A program made the translations under genes and the position numbers. A stretch of 64,000 nt of DNA from Streptomyces bluensis (GTDB lineage Bacteria > Actinomycetota > Actinomycetes > Streptomycetales > Streptomycetaceae), in the NCBI RefSeq assembly GCF_014650715.1, contig NZ_BMVM01000007.1, positions 310,001-374,000 of the forward strand, read 5' to 3'. Position 1 is the first letter of the stretch. Every line of letters begins with the position of its first letter. Below the pieces are notes generated by a model. It saw nothing but the letters and a program-made list of their open reading frames with translations. It had not been told where the DNA came from and searched no databases. Positions 45,920 through 54,984 of the stretch are shown here, one piece after another.

Positions 45920-46744
45920 ATGCACTCGCACCCCCTGCTGGACGCCAGCTCCGTCGACACCCTGGAACCCTTCCTGCACGAAGTGGGCACCGTCTTCCGT
46001 GCCTTCCGGGAGCAGGACTCTGGTTGCGTGTCCTACGGGGTCACTGTCGGCGGCAAGCGATGGTTCGTCAAGGGCGCGGTCACCTCGGAGGCGGTCGCCT
46101 CCCTGCGCCGAGCTGTGCATGTCCATGCCTTGGTCCGGCATCCGGCGATCGTGCCCCTGGAGCACTCCATCGCGCTCAGGGGTGGCCTGGCCCTGGTGTA
46201 CCCGTGGGTGGAGGGTGAGGTCCTGTACCACCCCACCGCCTCGCGCAAGGGCGGCCGGGCCGCCCCGGGCAGCCCGATGGCCCGCTTCCGCCGCCTTCCC
46301 GTCCCCGACATCCTGACGGCGCTGGAACGGATACTCGACGCGCACGTGACCGTGGAGAGGGCCGGGCTTGTCGCTGTCGACCTCTATGACGGGTGCATGC
46401 TGTACGACTTCGGGAACCGTGGCATGTTTCTGTGTGACCTGGACGAGTACCGTCCGGGGCCCTTCGTCCTGGAGACCGACCGGCTCCCAGGGTCCCGGCG
46501 CTATATGGCGCCGGAGGAGTTCGCCAAGGGGGCAACCATCGGTGTCCGAACGACCGTGTACGTGCTGGGACGTGCGCTGCGGCTGCTGCTGGATGCGGGC
46601 GATGAAGAGCGGGAGTGGCGTGGTTCTGCGTCGCAACTGGCGGTCATCGAGCGGGCCACCGCCGACGATCCTGCCCGCCGGTTCGCCTCGGCCGAAGCCC
46701 TGGCACGGGCATGGCGGGCCGCTGACCCAAGGAGGCTTGGATGA
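45920..46744 (+). CDS. Protein kinase-fold protein (probably divergent)
   Basis: A 274-aa protein with kinase-like features: KRWFVKGAV supplies a Lys in strand 3, ALVYPWVEGE is the hinge, and GLVAVDLYDGCMLYDF sits where the catalytic loop should be. FLCDLDEYRPG replaces DFG with D-L-D, and RRYMAPEEFAKG is the APE end. The HRD motif is changed to AVDLYDG, so catalysis may be altered. It may be a resistance or small-molecule kinase. The start is the ATG at 45920. Confidence 0.7.
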   Translation: MHSHPLLDASSVDTLEPFLHEVGTVFRAFREQDSGCVSYGVTVGGKRWFVKGAVTSEAVASLRRAVHVHALVRHPAIVPLEHSIALRGGLALVYPWVEGEVLYHPTASRKGGRAAPGSPMARFRRLPVPDILTALERILDAHVTVERAGLVAVDLYDGCMLYDFGNRGMFLCDLDEYRPGPFVLETDRLPGSRRYMAPEEFAKGATIGVRTTVYVLGRALRLLLDAGDEEREWRGSASQLAVIERATADDPARRFASAEALARAWRAADPRRLG

Positions 46745-46864
46745 TCTTCCTCAAGCCGTCACCGGCGGCTGCGGCTCGAACGCTAGTTTCCCGCGCTGTT
46801 GACCATGTCCGTGGCCAGGTGAAAGTTCGGTCTGGCAGAGGGCACCTCGGATCAGTCGTCACGG

Positions 46865-47848
46865 TTAGATCGTCCAGCCACGCCGATCGGCCAGCCATCG
46901 CAGGGTGACCTCGCCGCACCATGTCTGGTGCCGGCGAATGTGCGGGGACCAGTCCGCCGGGGGCTGTGCCCCGGAGACCAGGAAGAAACCCGAGAGTGCG
47001 GCGAGGGCCGAGTCGAGCTGTTCGTCGGCGACTCCGCGGGCCGTGGGATGTGCCGCGAACAGGGCTGTGGCGTCGTAGCCGTCGGCGAATGCGGTGGCCA
47101 GGAGCAGCACCAGATCGAACCAGCTCGCGCCGAGGCAGGGCCAGTTCCAGTCGCAGATCCACGCGGCACCGCCGGCGTCGATCAGCACGTTGTCCAGACG
47201 CAGGTCGTGGTGCAGGACGGCATGGCCCGCCGTGGCTCCCCGCCATTGGCTCTCCAGCTCTGCCAGCCGCCGTGTTCGCGGGAGGGGCACCCAGGCCGGC
47301 AGGAGTTCCGCCTTGGTGCTGCCCGCCTGAAGATCGCGCCAAGCGGTGAAGTCACCTTCGGCGCCCACCGCCTTGAGGCCAAGACGCAGCAGCTGCGCAG
47401 AGGGCGCGGAGAGCACCTCGGCCGCCGCCGCGTAGGCGTTCAAGGTGGCGTCCAGTTCGCTGGGTTGCCAGGGTTCGGCAGGCATGCGGCCGCCGTCGAC
47501 GGCGTCGAAGCCGAGGACGACCCACTCATCCTCATCCTCGACCCACCGCAGGAGTGGTGCCGTGACCTCCACGGGCAGGGCCTGGTTGATTAAAGCCTCC
47601 CGCCGGTAGCAATCCGCGATCACAGCGTTTTCCACACCGTTGATGGCCTTGATGAACTGACTGCCACCGGCGCTGTGGACCACCGCGGCGAAGCCGCCGG
47701 TGAATCCGCTCCCGGCACTCGGCCCGGCATCCACCGCGCCGCCCAGGCGTCGTGAGATCAGCTGGCGGATGCCCTGCGGAAGCTGGTCCCAGCCTGGGCG
47801 TACGGCGGTGGAGCTGTAGCGCAGACGTGGAGTGATGATGTGCGGCAT
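46865..47848 (-). CDS. Aminoglycoside phosphotransferase (APH)-family protein
   Basis: A 327-aa APH/choline-kinase-fold protein. The catalytic loop is AVLHHDLRLDNVLID (about residue 215), and the metal-binding segment AWICDWNWPC replaces the usual D-W/F. SQFIKAING carries the ATP-site Lys. The start ATG at 47848 gives MPHIITPRLRYSS; the open frame upstream runs into the inverted repeat. The substrate cannot be predicted. It is divergent from the T-box leader and serS remnant. Confidence 0.78.
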   Translation of the reverse strand: MPHIITPRLRYSSTAVRPGWDQLPQGIRQLISRRLGGAVDAGPSAGSGFTGGFAAVVHSAGGSQFIKAINGVENAVIADCYRREALINQALPVEVTAPLLRWVEDEDEWVVLGFDAVDGGRMPAEPWQPSELDATLNAYAAAAEVLSAPSAQLLRLGLKAVGAEGDFTAWRDLQAGSTKAELLPAWVPLPRTRRLAELESQWRGATAGHAVLHHDLRLDNVLIDAGGAAWICDWNWPCLGASWFDLVLLLATAFADGYDATALFAAHPTARGVADEQLDSALAALSGFFLVSGAQPPADWSPHIRRHQTWCGEVTLRWLADRRGWTI

Positions 47849-47891
47849 TCCGTCAGGGTGCGACAACGCTCTGTCGCACCGCCACCGAGAT

Positions 47892-47947
47892 TCGAGGGTC
47901 CTGCCACCAGCTCCCGACAATCCGGGCGCTGGTGGCAGGACCCTCGA
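47892..47947. repeat. Perfect 19-bp inverted repeat, 18-base loop
   Basis: The left arm TCGAGGGTCCTGCCACCAG (47892-47910) and right arm CTGGTGGCAGGACCCTCGA (47929-47947) match without error. It lies in the divergent gap between the APH-type gene and the serS leader, just upstream of the predicted promoter. It is too long for an ordinary operator and may be a terminator for upstream antisense transcription or a mobile-element relic. Confidence 0.75.
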
Positions 47948-47962
47948 CACGCGGATAATTCC

Positions 47963-47992
47963 TTGCCGACCGTGAAACGGCCGTCCTACCCT
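47963..47992 (+). promoter_or_regulatory. Predicted vegetative promoter of the T-box transcript
   Basis: TTGCCG (47963-47968) and TACCCT (47987-47992) are separated by 18 bases. Transcription would start near 48000, just before the first conserved T-box element. This rests on consensus matching only. Confidence 0.45.
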
Positions 47993-48004
47993 CGCTGCAA
48001 CGCG

Positions 48005-48240
48005 CTGACGGAGACGAGTAACCACGGATCACGCGCGCCAAGAGAGCTGCCGGTAGCTGGGAAGGCGGCCTCGCGCCCGGGGTGAATCCCTCTCGAGTAC
48101 GGGGAGGAACGGCCCTAAGGCCCCATGCCTCGCCGGCTGGCCCCCGTGACCGGGCCCGAACGAGGCCGCCACCGTCCGGTGGCGGCGAAGCGTGGTGGCA
48201 CCGCGAGCCCCCTCTCGCCCACGCTCCCAGGGGTCCACGT
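48005..48240 (+). ncRNA. T-box riboswitch leader
   Basis: The leader of the serS remnant shows T-box landmarks in order: GACGGAGACGAGTAACC near 48008 (Stem I base), AAGAGAGCTGCCGGT near 48040, and the T-box sequence GTGGTGGCACCGCGAG at 48192-48207. AGCGTGG before it pairs with CCCACGCT after it, as in the antiterminator/antisequestrator. T-boxes bind uncharged tRNA and switch on aminoacylation genes; here tRNA-Ser is presumed from the downstream gene. I could not fix the specifier codon by eye. Confidence 0.78.
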
Positions 48241-48273
48241 TCGAGCCGGACCGATCGAACGGAGCGCCCCCGA

Positions 48274-49225
48274 GATGCTGGACATCACCGCCATCCGCGA
48301 GAACCCCCAACGCGGCCAACAGGCTCTGGCCAAGCGTGCCGTCAGGTGGACCTTGAGGGATTCCTTGCCCTGGACGAGGAGTACCGCCGGGAGCGGACGG
48401 CCTGCGAACAGCTGCGTGCCGAGCGGAGGAAAATCTCGACCGAGATCCCCGAGCGCAGCGTGCCGGCGGAGACATCGACGGCTTGCGGGCACAGGCGACG
48501 GCCGTGCCCGAGCGCCTTGCGGCGCTCCTGCCGCCGCACATCCTGGCGTACGAGGCCGGTTACACCGCCGGTCAGTTCCCGAAGTTCGCCGACGACGTCT
48601 TCGTACTCGAGCAGGGGGACAAAGGACCCCAGCGGTTCCTGCTGCCAACCTCGGAGACGGCACTGGTCAACCTGCACCGGGACGAAACGCTGCCGGAGGC
48701 CGAGCTCCCGAGGAAATACTTCGCCTGCTCCCCCTGCTACCGCAAGGAGATCGGCGGCTACCGCACCGCGGAACGCGGCACGCTGCGGGGCCACCAGTTC
48801 GACAAGGTCGAGCTGTTCCAGTTCACGCGGCCCGACGACTCGGACGCCGCGCACGAGGACCTCTCGGCCCGGGCCGAACAGCTGGTGGCGGAGCTGGGCC
48901 TGCACTACCGGATCACCCGACTCGCGGCGCAGGACACCAGTGCCGCCATGGCGAAGACCTTCGACGTGGAGGTGTGGCTGCCCAGAATCGACGCGTACGT
49001 CGAGGTCAGCTCGGTGTCGAACGCACGCGACTACCAGGCACGGCGCGGCAACATCCGCTACCGGCCGCGCCAGGGCAAGTCGGCCTACGTCCACACGCTG
49101 AACGCGTCGGGCTTGGCGACCGGCCGACTGCTGCCAGCCATCCTCGAACAACATCAGCAGCCGGACGGCACGGTCGTCGTGCCGGACGTACCGCGCAAGC
49201 GGGTGATGCGGGATGTCCTGGCGGC
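48274..49225 (+). pseudogene. serS: Seryl-tRNA synthetase remnant (two frameshifts, large deletion)
   Basis: The ATG at 48274 starts MLDITAIRENPQRGQQALAK, a normal SerRS N-terminus. The coiled-coil arm then passes into a second frame near 48345 (VDLEGFLALDEEYRRERTAC) and a third near 48460 (RAQATAVPERLAALLPP). The catalytic part (GQFPKFADDVF, LLPTSETALVNL, CYRKEIGGYRT, GHQFDKVELFQF, SSVSNARDYQARR) is in one frame. About 100 or more residues including motif 1 are missing between arm and core. It cannot be a standard synthetase. The retained leader suggests it was once a regulated second copy, as used for antibiotic self-resistance. Confidence 0.78.
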
Positions 49226-49481
49226 GTCGGGGGCAGCCGCTGATGTACCCGTAGAGGTCATCACACTCAGTGTCCCTTCGTGGACGCTCGCGCCCCAAAA
49301 TCGTGATCATCTGGCTTGTTCCAGACGCGCCAGGACAGGGAATGGCGCCGCCAGGATTGGCGGCAGCACACCAAGGGGAGGACCTCCCGGTCACCTTTCG
49401 CGATCACATGGACGAGAATCGGCGCCGGGTTCGCCCTTGCGGCTCGCCACAGGCCAAGGGCAAAGGCTGAGGGGATGGCTG

Positions 49482-50288
49482 ATGCGGGAGTTCGCCACGC
49501 TGGGCAAGCGCAAGGCGGTGCTCGGCATGATCCACTTGCAGCCCCTGCCGGGCACGCCTTTCCACCAGGACGGAAGCCTGTCACAGATCCTCGATACGGC
49601 CGTTCAGTCGGCCAGGGCGCTGTATGAGGGCGGGGCGGACGGGTGCCTGGTGCAGACCGTCGACCGCGTCTACACCACCGCTGACGAGTCCGACCCAGCG
49701 CGCACAGCCGCGATGGCGCTGATCGTGCGGGCGATCGCGGATGCGACCGGGGAGGACTTCCAGGTCGGTGTGCAGCTGATGCGCAACGCGCTGCGGGCGT
49801 CGTTAGCGGTGGCGAAGGTGGCCGGTGGCAGCTACATCCGCGCGGGGGCCCTGGTCGGCGCGACGCTCAGCGCCAACGGCCTGGTGCAAGCCGATCCACT
49901 GGCCGTCATGGAGTACCGGAAGAAGATCGGCGCCATGGGCGTCAAGGTGATCGCCGAGGTGGACTCCATGCACTTCCGCTGGTTCGGCGGCGACAAGACC
50001 ACCGCGGAGGTCGCGCGGGCGGCGAAGTACGTCGGCGCGGACGCGGTGTCGCTGTGCCATCCCGACGACGACACCACACTGGAGATGATCGCCGCCGTAC
50101 GCCGGGCCGTGCCCGGGCTCCCGGTGATCCTGGCCGGCCACACCAACCATGACAACGCCGCCCGGCTGCTGGCCGCCGCCGAGGGGGCGTTCGTCGGCAC
50201 CTGCCTGGAGAGCGGCGGCTGGGGCGGCACCATTGACGTCGAGAAGGTCAAGGCGTACGTCGGCATCGTCCGATCCCTGGAATCGTGA
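49482..50288 (+). CDS. BtpA/SgcQ-family TIM-barrel protein
   Basis: A 268-aa protein from the ATG at 49482 (MREFATLGKRKAVLGMIHLQ). Family marks are MIHLQPLPGTP, ARALYEGGADGCLVQ, GVQLMRNALRASLAVAKV and GADAVSLCHPDDDTT. BtpA affects photosystem I assembly in cyanobacteria, and SgcQ lies in a sugar operon in E. coli; the enzymatic reaction is not settled. The frame is open back into the serS remnant at 48483, but the 70 residues between are not protein-like, so that fusion is an artefact. It is coupled to the following SIS gene. Confidence 0.85.
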   Translation: MREFATLGKRKAVLGMIHLQPLPGTPFHQDGSLSQILDTAVQSARALYEGGADGCLVQTVDRVYTTADESDPARTAAMALIVRAIADATGEDFQVGVQLMRNALRASLAVAKVAGGSYIRAGALVGATLSANGLVQADPLAVMEYRKKIGAMGVKVIAEVDSMHFRWFGGDKTTAEVARAAKYVGADAVSLCHPDDDTTLEMIAAVRRAVPGLPVILAGHTNHDNAARLLAAAEGAFVGTCLESGGWGGTIDVEKVKAYVGIVRSLES

Positions 50289-50314
50289 CCGCACGCCCGC
50301 AGAGGGAGGCACGC

Positions 50315-51388
50315 GTGGAACCGCTCGACCCCGAGGTGATGATCCGGCAGGTCGCACAGCTGCCGGCCGACCTGCGCGAGCGGACACCGCTCTTCGACGA
50401 GCGCGTCCACGCTCTGTTGCCGACTTCCAACTGGGCACGGATCGATCACGTGTTCCTGACCGGAGACGGCGACTCCTACCACGCCTCCTGCGCTGCCGAG
50501 ATGGCCTTCGAGACCCTCGCTGGAATCCCCTGCGAACCGGTCAGCGCCCACCGTTTCCTGCACTACGGCCCGCTGCCCACGGCCGCTCCCGTCGGTCCGG
50601 GCCGCCAGGTGCTGCTCATCGCCACGTCCGCCTCCGGCACGACCAAGGCGGTCGTCGAGGCCATCGAGCACGCCACAAAGCACGGAGCACTCACCGTCGC
50701 GATCACCGGCACACCGGACAGCCCCGTCACCCAGGTGGCCGACCATGCCCTCATCGTCGACCTGCCGAACCTGGAGCGCTCTCCTGGCATCCGCACCTAC
50801 CAGGCCAGCCTGCTCGGCATGCTGCTTACCGCCCTCCGCCTTGCCGAAACCCGCACCCCTGCCTGTCCTACGGACCGGCTGCGCGAGGAATTGACGGGGC
50901 TCGCCGACACGGTCGAGGCCACTGCCCGCGCGGTCCGGGACCGCTGCCGCCAGGTGGCGGGGGAGATCGCCGACGCTCCCGTTGTGACCGTTGTCGGCAG
51001 CGGGCCCGGATACGGCACCGCCTTGTTCGCCGCTGCCAAGATCATCGAAGCGTCGGGCGTCTACGCGGCGGGGCAGGACCTGGAGGAGTGGAGCCACGTC
51101 GAACGCTTCGCCTACCCCATCGACGCCCCCGTCGTCGTCATCGCCCCGCCCGGCCGCTCCCTGCCTCGGGCCGCCGCCCTCACCGGCCAGGCCCACCGCC
51201 TCGGCCGACGTGTCATCGCGGTCACCGCCACAGATGACACCGCGGCGTTCCGCCACGTCCATACGGTGCTGCCCGTGCACGGCACGACGCGGGAGGAGTT
51301 CTCGCCCCTGCTGTATCACGTCTTCGCCGACTACACCGCCTGCTACCTCGCCCAACACCTCACACGCTCGCCGTTCCAGGCCGGCTGA
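50315..51388 (+). CDS. Double-SIS-domain sugar isomerase-like protein
   Basis: A 357-aa protein with two SIS domains. The first contains GDGDSYHASCAAEMAFETL and LLIATSASGTTKAVVEAI. The second has VVTVVGSGPGYGTALFAA, IEASGVYAAGQDLEEWSH and VVVIAPPG. The set matches the isomerase half of GlmS and AgaS/FrlB-like deglycases acting on phosphosugars. I prefer the GTG at 50315, which has AGGGAGG upstream; a GTG at 50285 overlaps the BtpA stop (GTGA). Together with BtpA it suggests a small phosphosugar or nucleoside pathway. Confidence 0.83.
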   Translation: MEPLDPEVMIRQVAQLPADLRERTPLFDERVHALLPTSNWARIDHVFLTGDGDSYHASCAAEMAFETLAGIPCEPVSAHRFLHYGPLPTAAPVGPGRQVLLIATSASGTTKAVVEAIEHATKHGALTVAITGTPDSPVTQVADHALIVDLPNLERSPGIRTYQASLLGMLLTALRLAETRTPACPTDRLREELTGLADTVEATARAVRDRCRQVAGEIADAPVVTVVGSGPGYGTALFAAAKIIEASGVYAAGQDLEEWSHVERFAYPIDAPVVVIAPPGRSLPRAAALTGQAHRLGRRVIAVTATDDTAAFRHVHTVLPVHGTTREEFSPLLYHVFADYTACYLAQHLTRSPFQAG

Positions 51389-51469
51389 CTCTGCCCCACC
51401 CGCACGGGAGTGTCAGGGCCGCTTGACACCGTGCCTTCATGATGATCGCGACCAGCGCGCGGCAGCTTC

Positions 51470-51560
51470 CTGCTCGTTGTGCAGGAGCAGGTGCTCGCCG
51501 AGTGGGCCAAGTCGACGCGTTCCGGCTGCTGGCCGGACTGCTCCCGGCGGACAACTCTGA
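51470..51560 (+). pseudogene. Ham1-like C-terminal fragment (tentative)
   Basis: VQEQVLAEWAKSTRSGCW in this stretch resembles EQEQVFAEWAKCSVVASL at the end of the Ham1 protein at 53236-53829. The similarity extends to the DNA (GAGCAGGTGCTCGCCGAGTG against GAGCAAGTGTTTGCCGAGTG). No more of the gene is present. Confidence 0.4.
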
Positions 51561-51724
51561 TCAGCACAGAGGCCGGGGCCTCCCCCGCCCAAACCAGGGG
51601 AGGGCAGCCAGTGCAGCATCTCGTCCCCATTGACGGCACGCCCTCGCCGAGCAGTCTCGTGCGAGGGGCGGCAGAAGGGCCGCGCGCCCGTGGCACACGC
51701 CGCCTGACTGCCACACTGGACAGC

Positions 51725-52186
51725 GTGACCACCCTCCTGCGCCAGGCCGCCCGTGTCATCCTCCTTGACCAAGAGCAGCGAGTGATGCTGCTCCGCTACG
51801 ACGAGAACCAAGGATTCTGGGCCACCCCCGGTGGCTCCCTGGAACCGGGCGAGGACTACCCCACCGCCGCCCTGCGCGAGCTGCGGGAGGAACTTGGCAT
51901 CGAAGACGTCGAACTCGGCCCGCAGCTCGCCGAGCGCAGTAAGCACCACCACGTCGGCGGACAGCCCGTCCGTCAAGTCGAGAGGTACTACCTCGCCAGA
52001 GTCAACGCCGACGACGTCGACCCGGCGAGCGCCACTCAACCTGACGAAATCCGCGAACGACGCTGGTGGGCCCTCACCGAGCTGCACGCCACGGCCGAGA
52101 CGGTCTACCCGATCGGCCTCGGCGACCTGGTCGCCAGCGTCCTCGAACACGGTGGCCCCGTGTGCCCCGTCGTCCTAGCCGAGTGA
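51725..52186 (+). CDS. NUDIX hydrolase
   Basis: A 153-aa pyrophosphohydrolase from the GTG at 51725 (VTTLLRQAARVILLD). The NUDIX box is complete: GSLEPGEDYPTAALRELREE followed by LGI. RWWALTELHA is a typical C-terminal element. The frame stays open upstream, but that part overlaps the Ham1-like fragment. It follows the SIS gene on the same strand and could clean up activated nucleotides. Confidence 0.82.
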   Translation: MTTLLRQAARVILLDQEQRVMLLRYDENQGFWATPGGSLEPGEDYPTAALRELREELGIEDVELGPQLAERSKHHHVGGQPVRQVERYYLARVNADDVDPASATQPDEIRERRWWALTELHATAETVYPIGLGDLVASVLEHGGPVCPVVLAE

Positions 52187-52374
52187 CCGTTCCCCGCCTG
52201 GTGCGAGGGAAAGCCTCCAGGCATGAGAGGCCGGGTCCAACCTGCCGTGCACCGCCGTGGCCTGCGGCGTCGACGGCGTACTACGGCCGTGCGGGCGCGA
52301 TTTCGTCCCTGCCGGCGTCGCCCTTTTTACGGATTGGGTCTTGTCGAGGCCCTGGGTCGGGCCGGTGGCGTCTA

Positions 52375-53046
52375 TCAGGTCGTGCTAATGACAAAGTTGA
52401 TCGCGAAGGACACGTCGTCAGCAACGTGGGTGGGCCGGTAGGAGTCCTGGAGCCACGGCCTGCCGTCCGACACCCACACGCTTCGAAGACCGAGCGCGTT
52501 CGCGCCGGCGATGTCGGCATGCGGTGAATCGCCGATGATCCAGGCGCCGGAGAGGGGAACTCCGACGGCTTCGGCCGCCGCCTGAAAGATCTCCGGGCCC
52601 GGCTTCCTATGACCGACGTGTTCGGAGATCACCCAGCCCTGGACAAGCCGGTCGAGCCCGGTTTTGCGGATCTTCGTTTCCTGCTGCACCGTGCGGCCGT
52701 TGGTGACGATCACGCAGGTCCAGCCGTCGGTGAGCGCCTTGGTGAGCGCCTCGCGGGTGGTCTCGGCCAGCACGACGCGATCAGCGGCACCATGGTCGAG
52801 AAGAGTCCGGATAGCAGTTTCAGGAAGCGCCTGCCCATAGCGGTCCGCCATGGCCTCAGCGACAGCCGGTTTGGGTGTGTAGCCGCTCGCATCGAGGGTC
52901 ATCAGCCATTCGATGTCGGTCGCAGGCAGTGCATGCTCGGCCAGGAGCGCGATCGCTGCGGCCTGGAATGCGGCGTCGCGATCTACCAAAGTGTTGTCGA
53001 GATCCAGCATCAGCAACGGCATGACCGTCAGTTGATCACGATCCAT
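52375..53046 (-). CDS. HAD-superfamily hydrolase
   Basis: A 223-aa HAD phosphatase. Motif I is MLDLDNTLVDRD, motif II VIVTNGRTVQQE, motif III the Lys in HVGHRKPGPEIF, and motif IV IIGDSPHADIAGANALG. The start is the ATG at 53046 because GGAGG lies just upstream; the ATG at 53022 has no ribosome site. It is typical of soluble phosphatases acting on sugar phosphates or nucleotides. Confidence 0.86.
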   Translation of the reverse strand: MDRDQLTVMPLLMLDLDNTLVDRDAAFQAAAIALLAEHALPATDIEWLMTLDASGYTPKPAVAEAMADRYGQALPETAIRTLLDHGAADRVVLAETTREALTKALTDGWTCVIVTNGRTVQQETKIRKTGLDRLVQGWVISEHVGHRKPGPEIFQAAAEAVGVPLSGAWIIGDSPHADIAGANALGLRSVWVSDGRPWLQDSYRPTHVADDVSFAINFVISTT

Positions 53047-53235
53047 GGCCTCCGGACAGGTGGGTTTCCGGGCAGCGACGGCGTTATCTCGAGATGGATC
53101 AAGAAACCTGGTAGACCAATCTGTCATGCAAGAGAATCGATCCACCAACAACCCCATACGTGCTGGGCTGGGGGTCGGTCATCGGCGCTGCCTGAGAGGA
53201 CGTGAAGGGCTCGTGCGGGAAAGGATTCTTCTTAC

Positions 53236-53829
53236 ATGCCAGGCATCCGGATCGCGATGTGTACCGGGAACAACGGCAAGTTCCGTACGGCTCAAGAACA
53301 TCTGGCGCCTTTGGGTATCGAGGTCGAACAGGTCGTGTTAGAGCTGGATGAGATCCAGACGACATCGGTCTCGGAGATCGCGCAGCACAAGGCTCGTCAA
53401 GCGTTCGCGATTCTCAGGCGACCACTCTTTGTCGAGGACTCAGGCTTCTACATCGAAGAGTTCGGCGGCTGGCCGGGGCCCATGGTCAAGCAAGCCCTCG
53501 AAGCCTTCGGACCGGTTGGGCTTACACATCTCGCAGACCTCACGGAGAACCGGACATGCCGGTTCGCGAGTGCCGCCGTCTACGTCGATGAGCAGGGTGA
53601 TCTCCACACCTTCGCGGACGACTCCCGAAAGCCGGGCTCCATCGCCGCTACCCCGGATCGCGGCCACGGACCACGGTCTTGGTCGGACCTCTGGTCGATC
53701 TTCGTTCCAGAGGGCACTACAGCGACCCTCGCGGCGCTGCCCCCTGCCGAGCAGGAGCAAGTGTTTGCCGAGTGGGCCAAGTGTTCGGTCGTCGCATCCC
53801 TGGGACAATGGCTCGCCCGGTCCCATTGA
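53236..53829 (+). CDS. Ham1/RdgB-like non-canonical purine NTP pyrophosphatase
   Basis: A 197-aa protein. The family start is seen in AMCTGNNGKFRTAQEHL (T-x-N-x-x-K), then LFVEDSGFYIEEFGGWPGPM (substrate and metal site) and a shortened C-terminal half. Ham1 enzymes hydrolyse ITP/XTP to the monophosphate. The end (SIFVPEGTTATLAAL, EQEQVFAEWAK) departs from the usual F-D-P-x-F and S-H-R-x-A motifs, so the substrate may differ. It may be a streptomycete-specific branch. Confidence 0.8.
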   Translation: MPGIRIAMCTGNNGKFRTAQEHLAPLGIEVEQVVLELDEIQTTSVSEIAQHKARQAFAILRRPLFVEDSGFYIEEFGGWPGPMVKQALEAFGPVGLTHLADLTENRTCRFASAAVYVDEQGDLHTFADDSRKPGSIAATPDRGHGPRSWSDLWSIFVPEGTTATLAALPPAEQEQVFAEWAKCSVVASLGQWLARSH

Positions 53830-54068
53830 CGCTGCGGCGGTGATCACCTCAGAGGAGAGGAAGACCGGCGCCCGTGGTTCAGGATGGTCGACCGCTCATC
53901 ACTGGGCTGCTGCTGCCTCCATGGCACCTCTGGACAGTGCGACGGAGCAGAGGACAAGGTGCGCACACTCGCGCTCAGCAGCCGCCGAGGCCACGTCAGC
54001 CGTGACGGTCACCTTTTTGGACTTGACCCGTTCTTGCTAGCGTCAGGGAACGGCACGCAAGGAGCTAT

Positions 54069-54917
54069 ATGACAACCCCAACACCCACAGTCGCCCCTGT
54101 CGATTTACGCGTTCAGCCAGTTGATGAAGCCCTCGTACGCGTGGAACGTGCTCTTGGCGTGCGTGTGGCCCCGGAGACGGTGGTCCGAAAGCGCCGAACG
54201 GTTGGTGCGCGGACGGACCGCAACACCTGGGTGCGGATCGAGCGACGCCCGCTCGAAAAGGTCACGGGGCAGGGCTGGAACGGCACGGAGTGTGCCGCGC
54301 TTCTGGACGGTGTCGCGAAGCCTGCTTGGCTCCAGGGCCTGTCGTGGAGTGACCCGGCAGGAGCGGCGATGTGGCGTGCCGACGAGACCGAGCTGCTGCC
54401 CGGAGAACCGGTGGATCCTAATTCCGTGTTGGCGCTTCCGGATGAGTGGTGGGAGGCGCTGAACGCCTCGCTGGATGCCCTGACCGCCCACCACACGACG
54501 CGTATTGCGACACCGGACACCATTGCGATCACTCAGGTCGGAGTCACTGAGGCGATCAAAGCAACGTTCCGGGAGGTCTCCGATACGACGATCAGGGAGT
54601 GGTCTCCGGCGCACGCGGACCTGAACTGGGCGAACGTGACTGCGTCGCGGTTCTGCTTGTTCGACTGGGAGGACTGGGGGATGGCTCCCCGGGGCCTGGA
54701 TGCGGCATGGCTGTGGGGGAACTCCCTCGCCTTCCCGGAAGTGGCTGAGCGTGTACGGCGTGAGCGAAGCCAGGATCTGGAGGGCCGGGACGGCAAGCTC
54801 ATGTCGCTGTTCTTCTGCACGAATATCCTCGGCCCCCATGCCCATCCGGACGACCCCCGGCGGGGCCTTGCTCAGAGTGAGTCGAAGCGCATCGTGGCAG
54901 AGTTGCAGGCGGGCTAA
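54069..54917 (+). CDS. Aminoglycoside phosphotransferase-like protein
   Basis: A 282-aa APH-fold protein. The catalytic segment SPAHADLNWANVT (Brenner-type H-x-D-x-x-x-x-N) and CLFDWEDWGMAP (metal Asp) are clear near residues 185-210. The N-terminal lobe is reduced, with an Arg/Lys-rich segment (VVRKRRTVGARTDRNTW). The substrate is unknown. Start ATG at 54069 after AAGGAG. Confidence 0.7.
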   Translation: MTTPTPTVAPVDLRVQPVDEALVRVERALGVRVAPETVVRKRRTVGARTDRNTWVRIERRPLEKVTGQGWNGTECAALLDGVAKPAWLQGLSWSDPAGAAMWRADETELLPGEPVDPNSVLALPDEWWEALNASLDALTAHHTTRIATPDTIAITQVGVTEAIKATFREVSDTTIREWSPAHADLNWANVTASRFCLFDWEDWGMAPRGLDAAWLWGNSLAFPEVAERVRRERSQDLEGRDGKLMSLFFCTNILGPHAHPDDPRRGLAQSESKRIVAELQAG

Positions 54918-54984
54918 CGAAGCGCCCTGGGATCTTTTGCACAAGTGGCCGGTTAAGGTTCGTGGTCTGTGCTTCTATTCCGGG

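Noticed and set aside
48483..50288. In-frame fusion of SerRS core and BtpA (601 residues)
   Set aside because: The roughly 70 residues joining the two parts are not protein-like, and BtpA has its own start at 49482; the fusion arises only because no stop occurs in the decayed end of serS.
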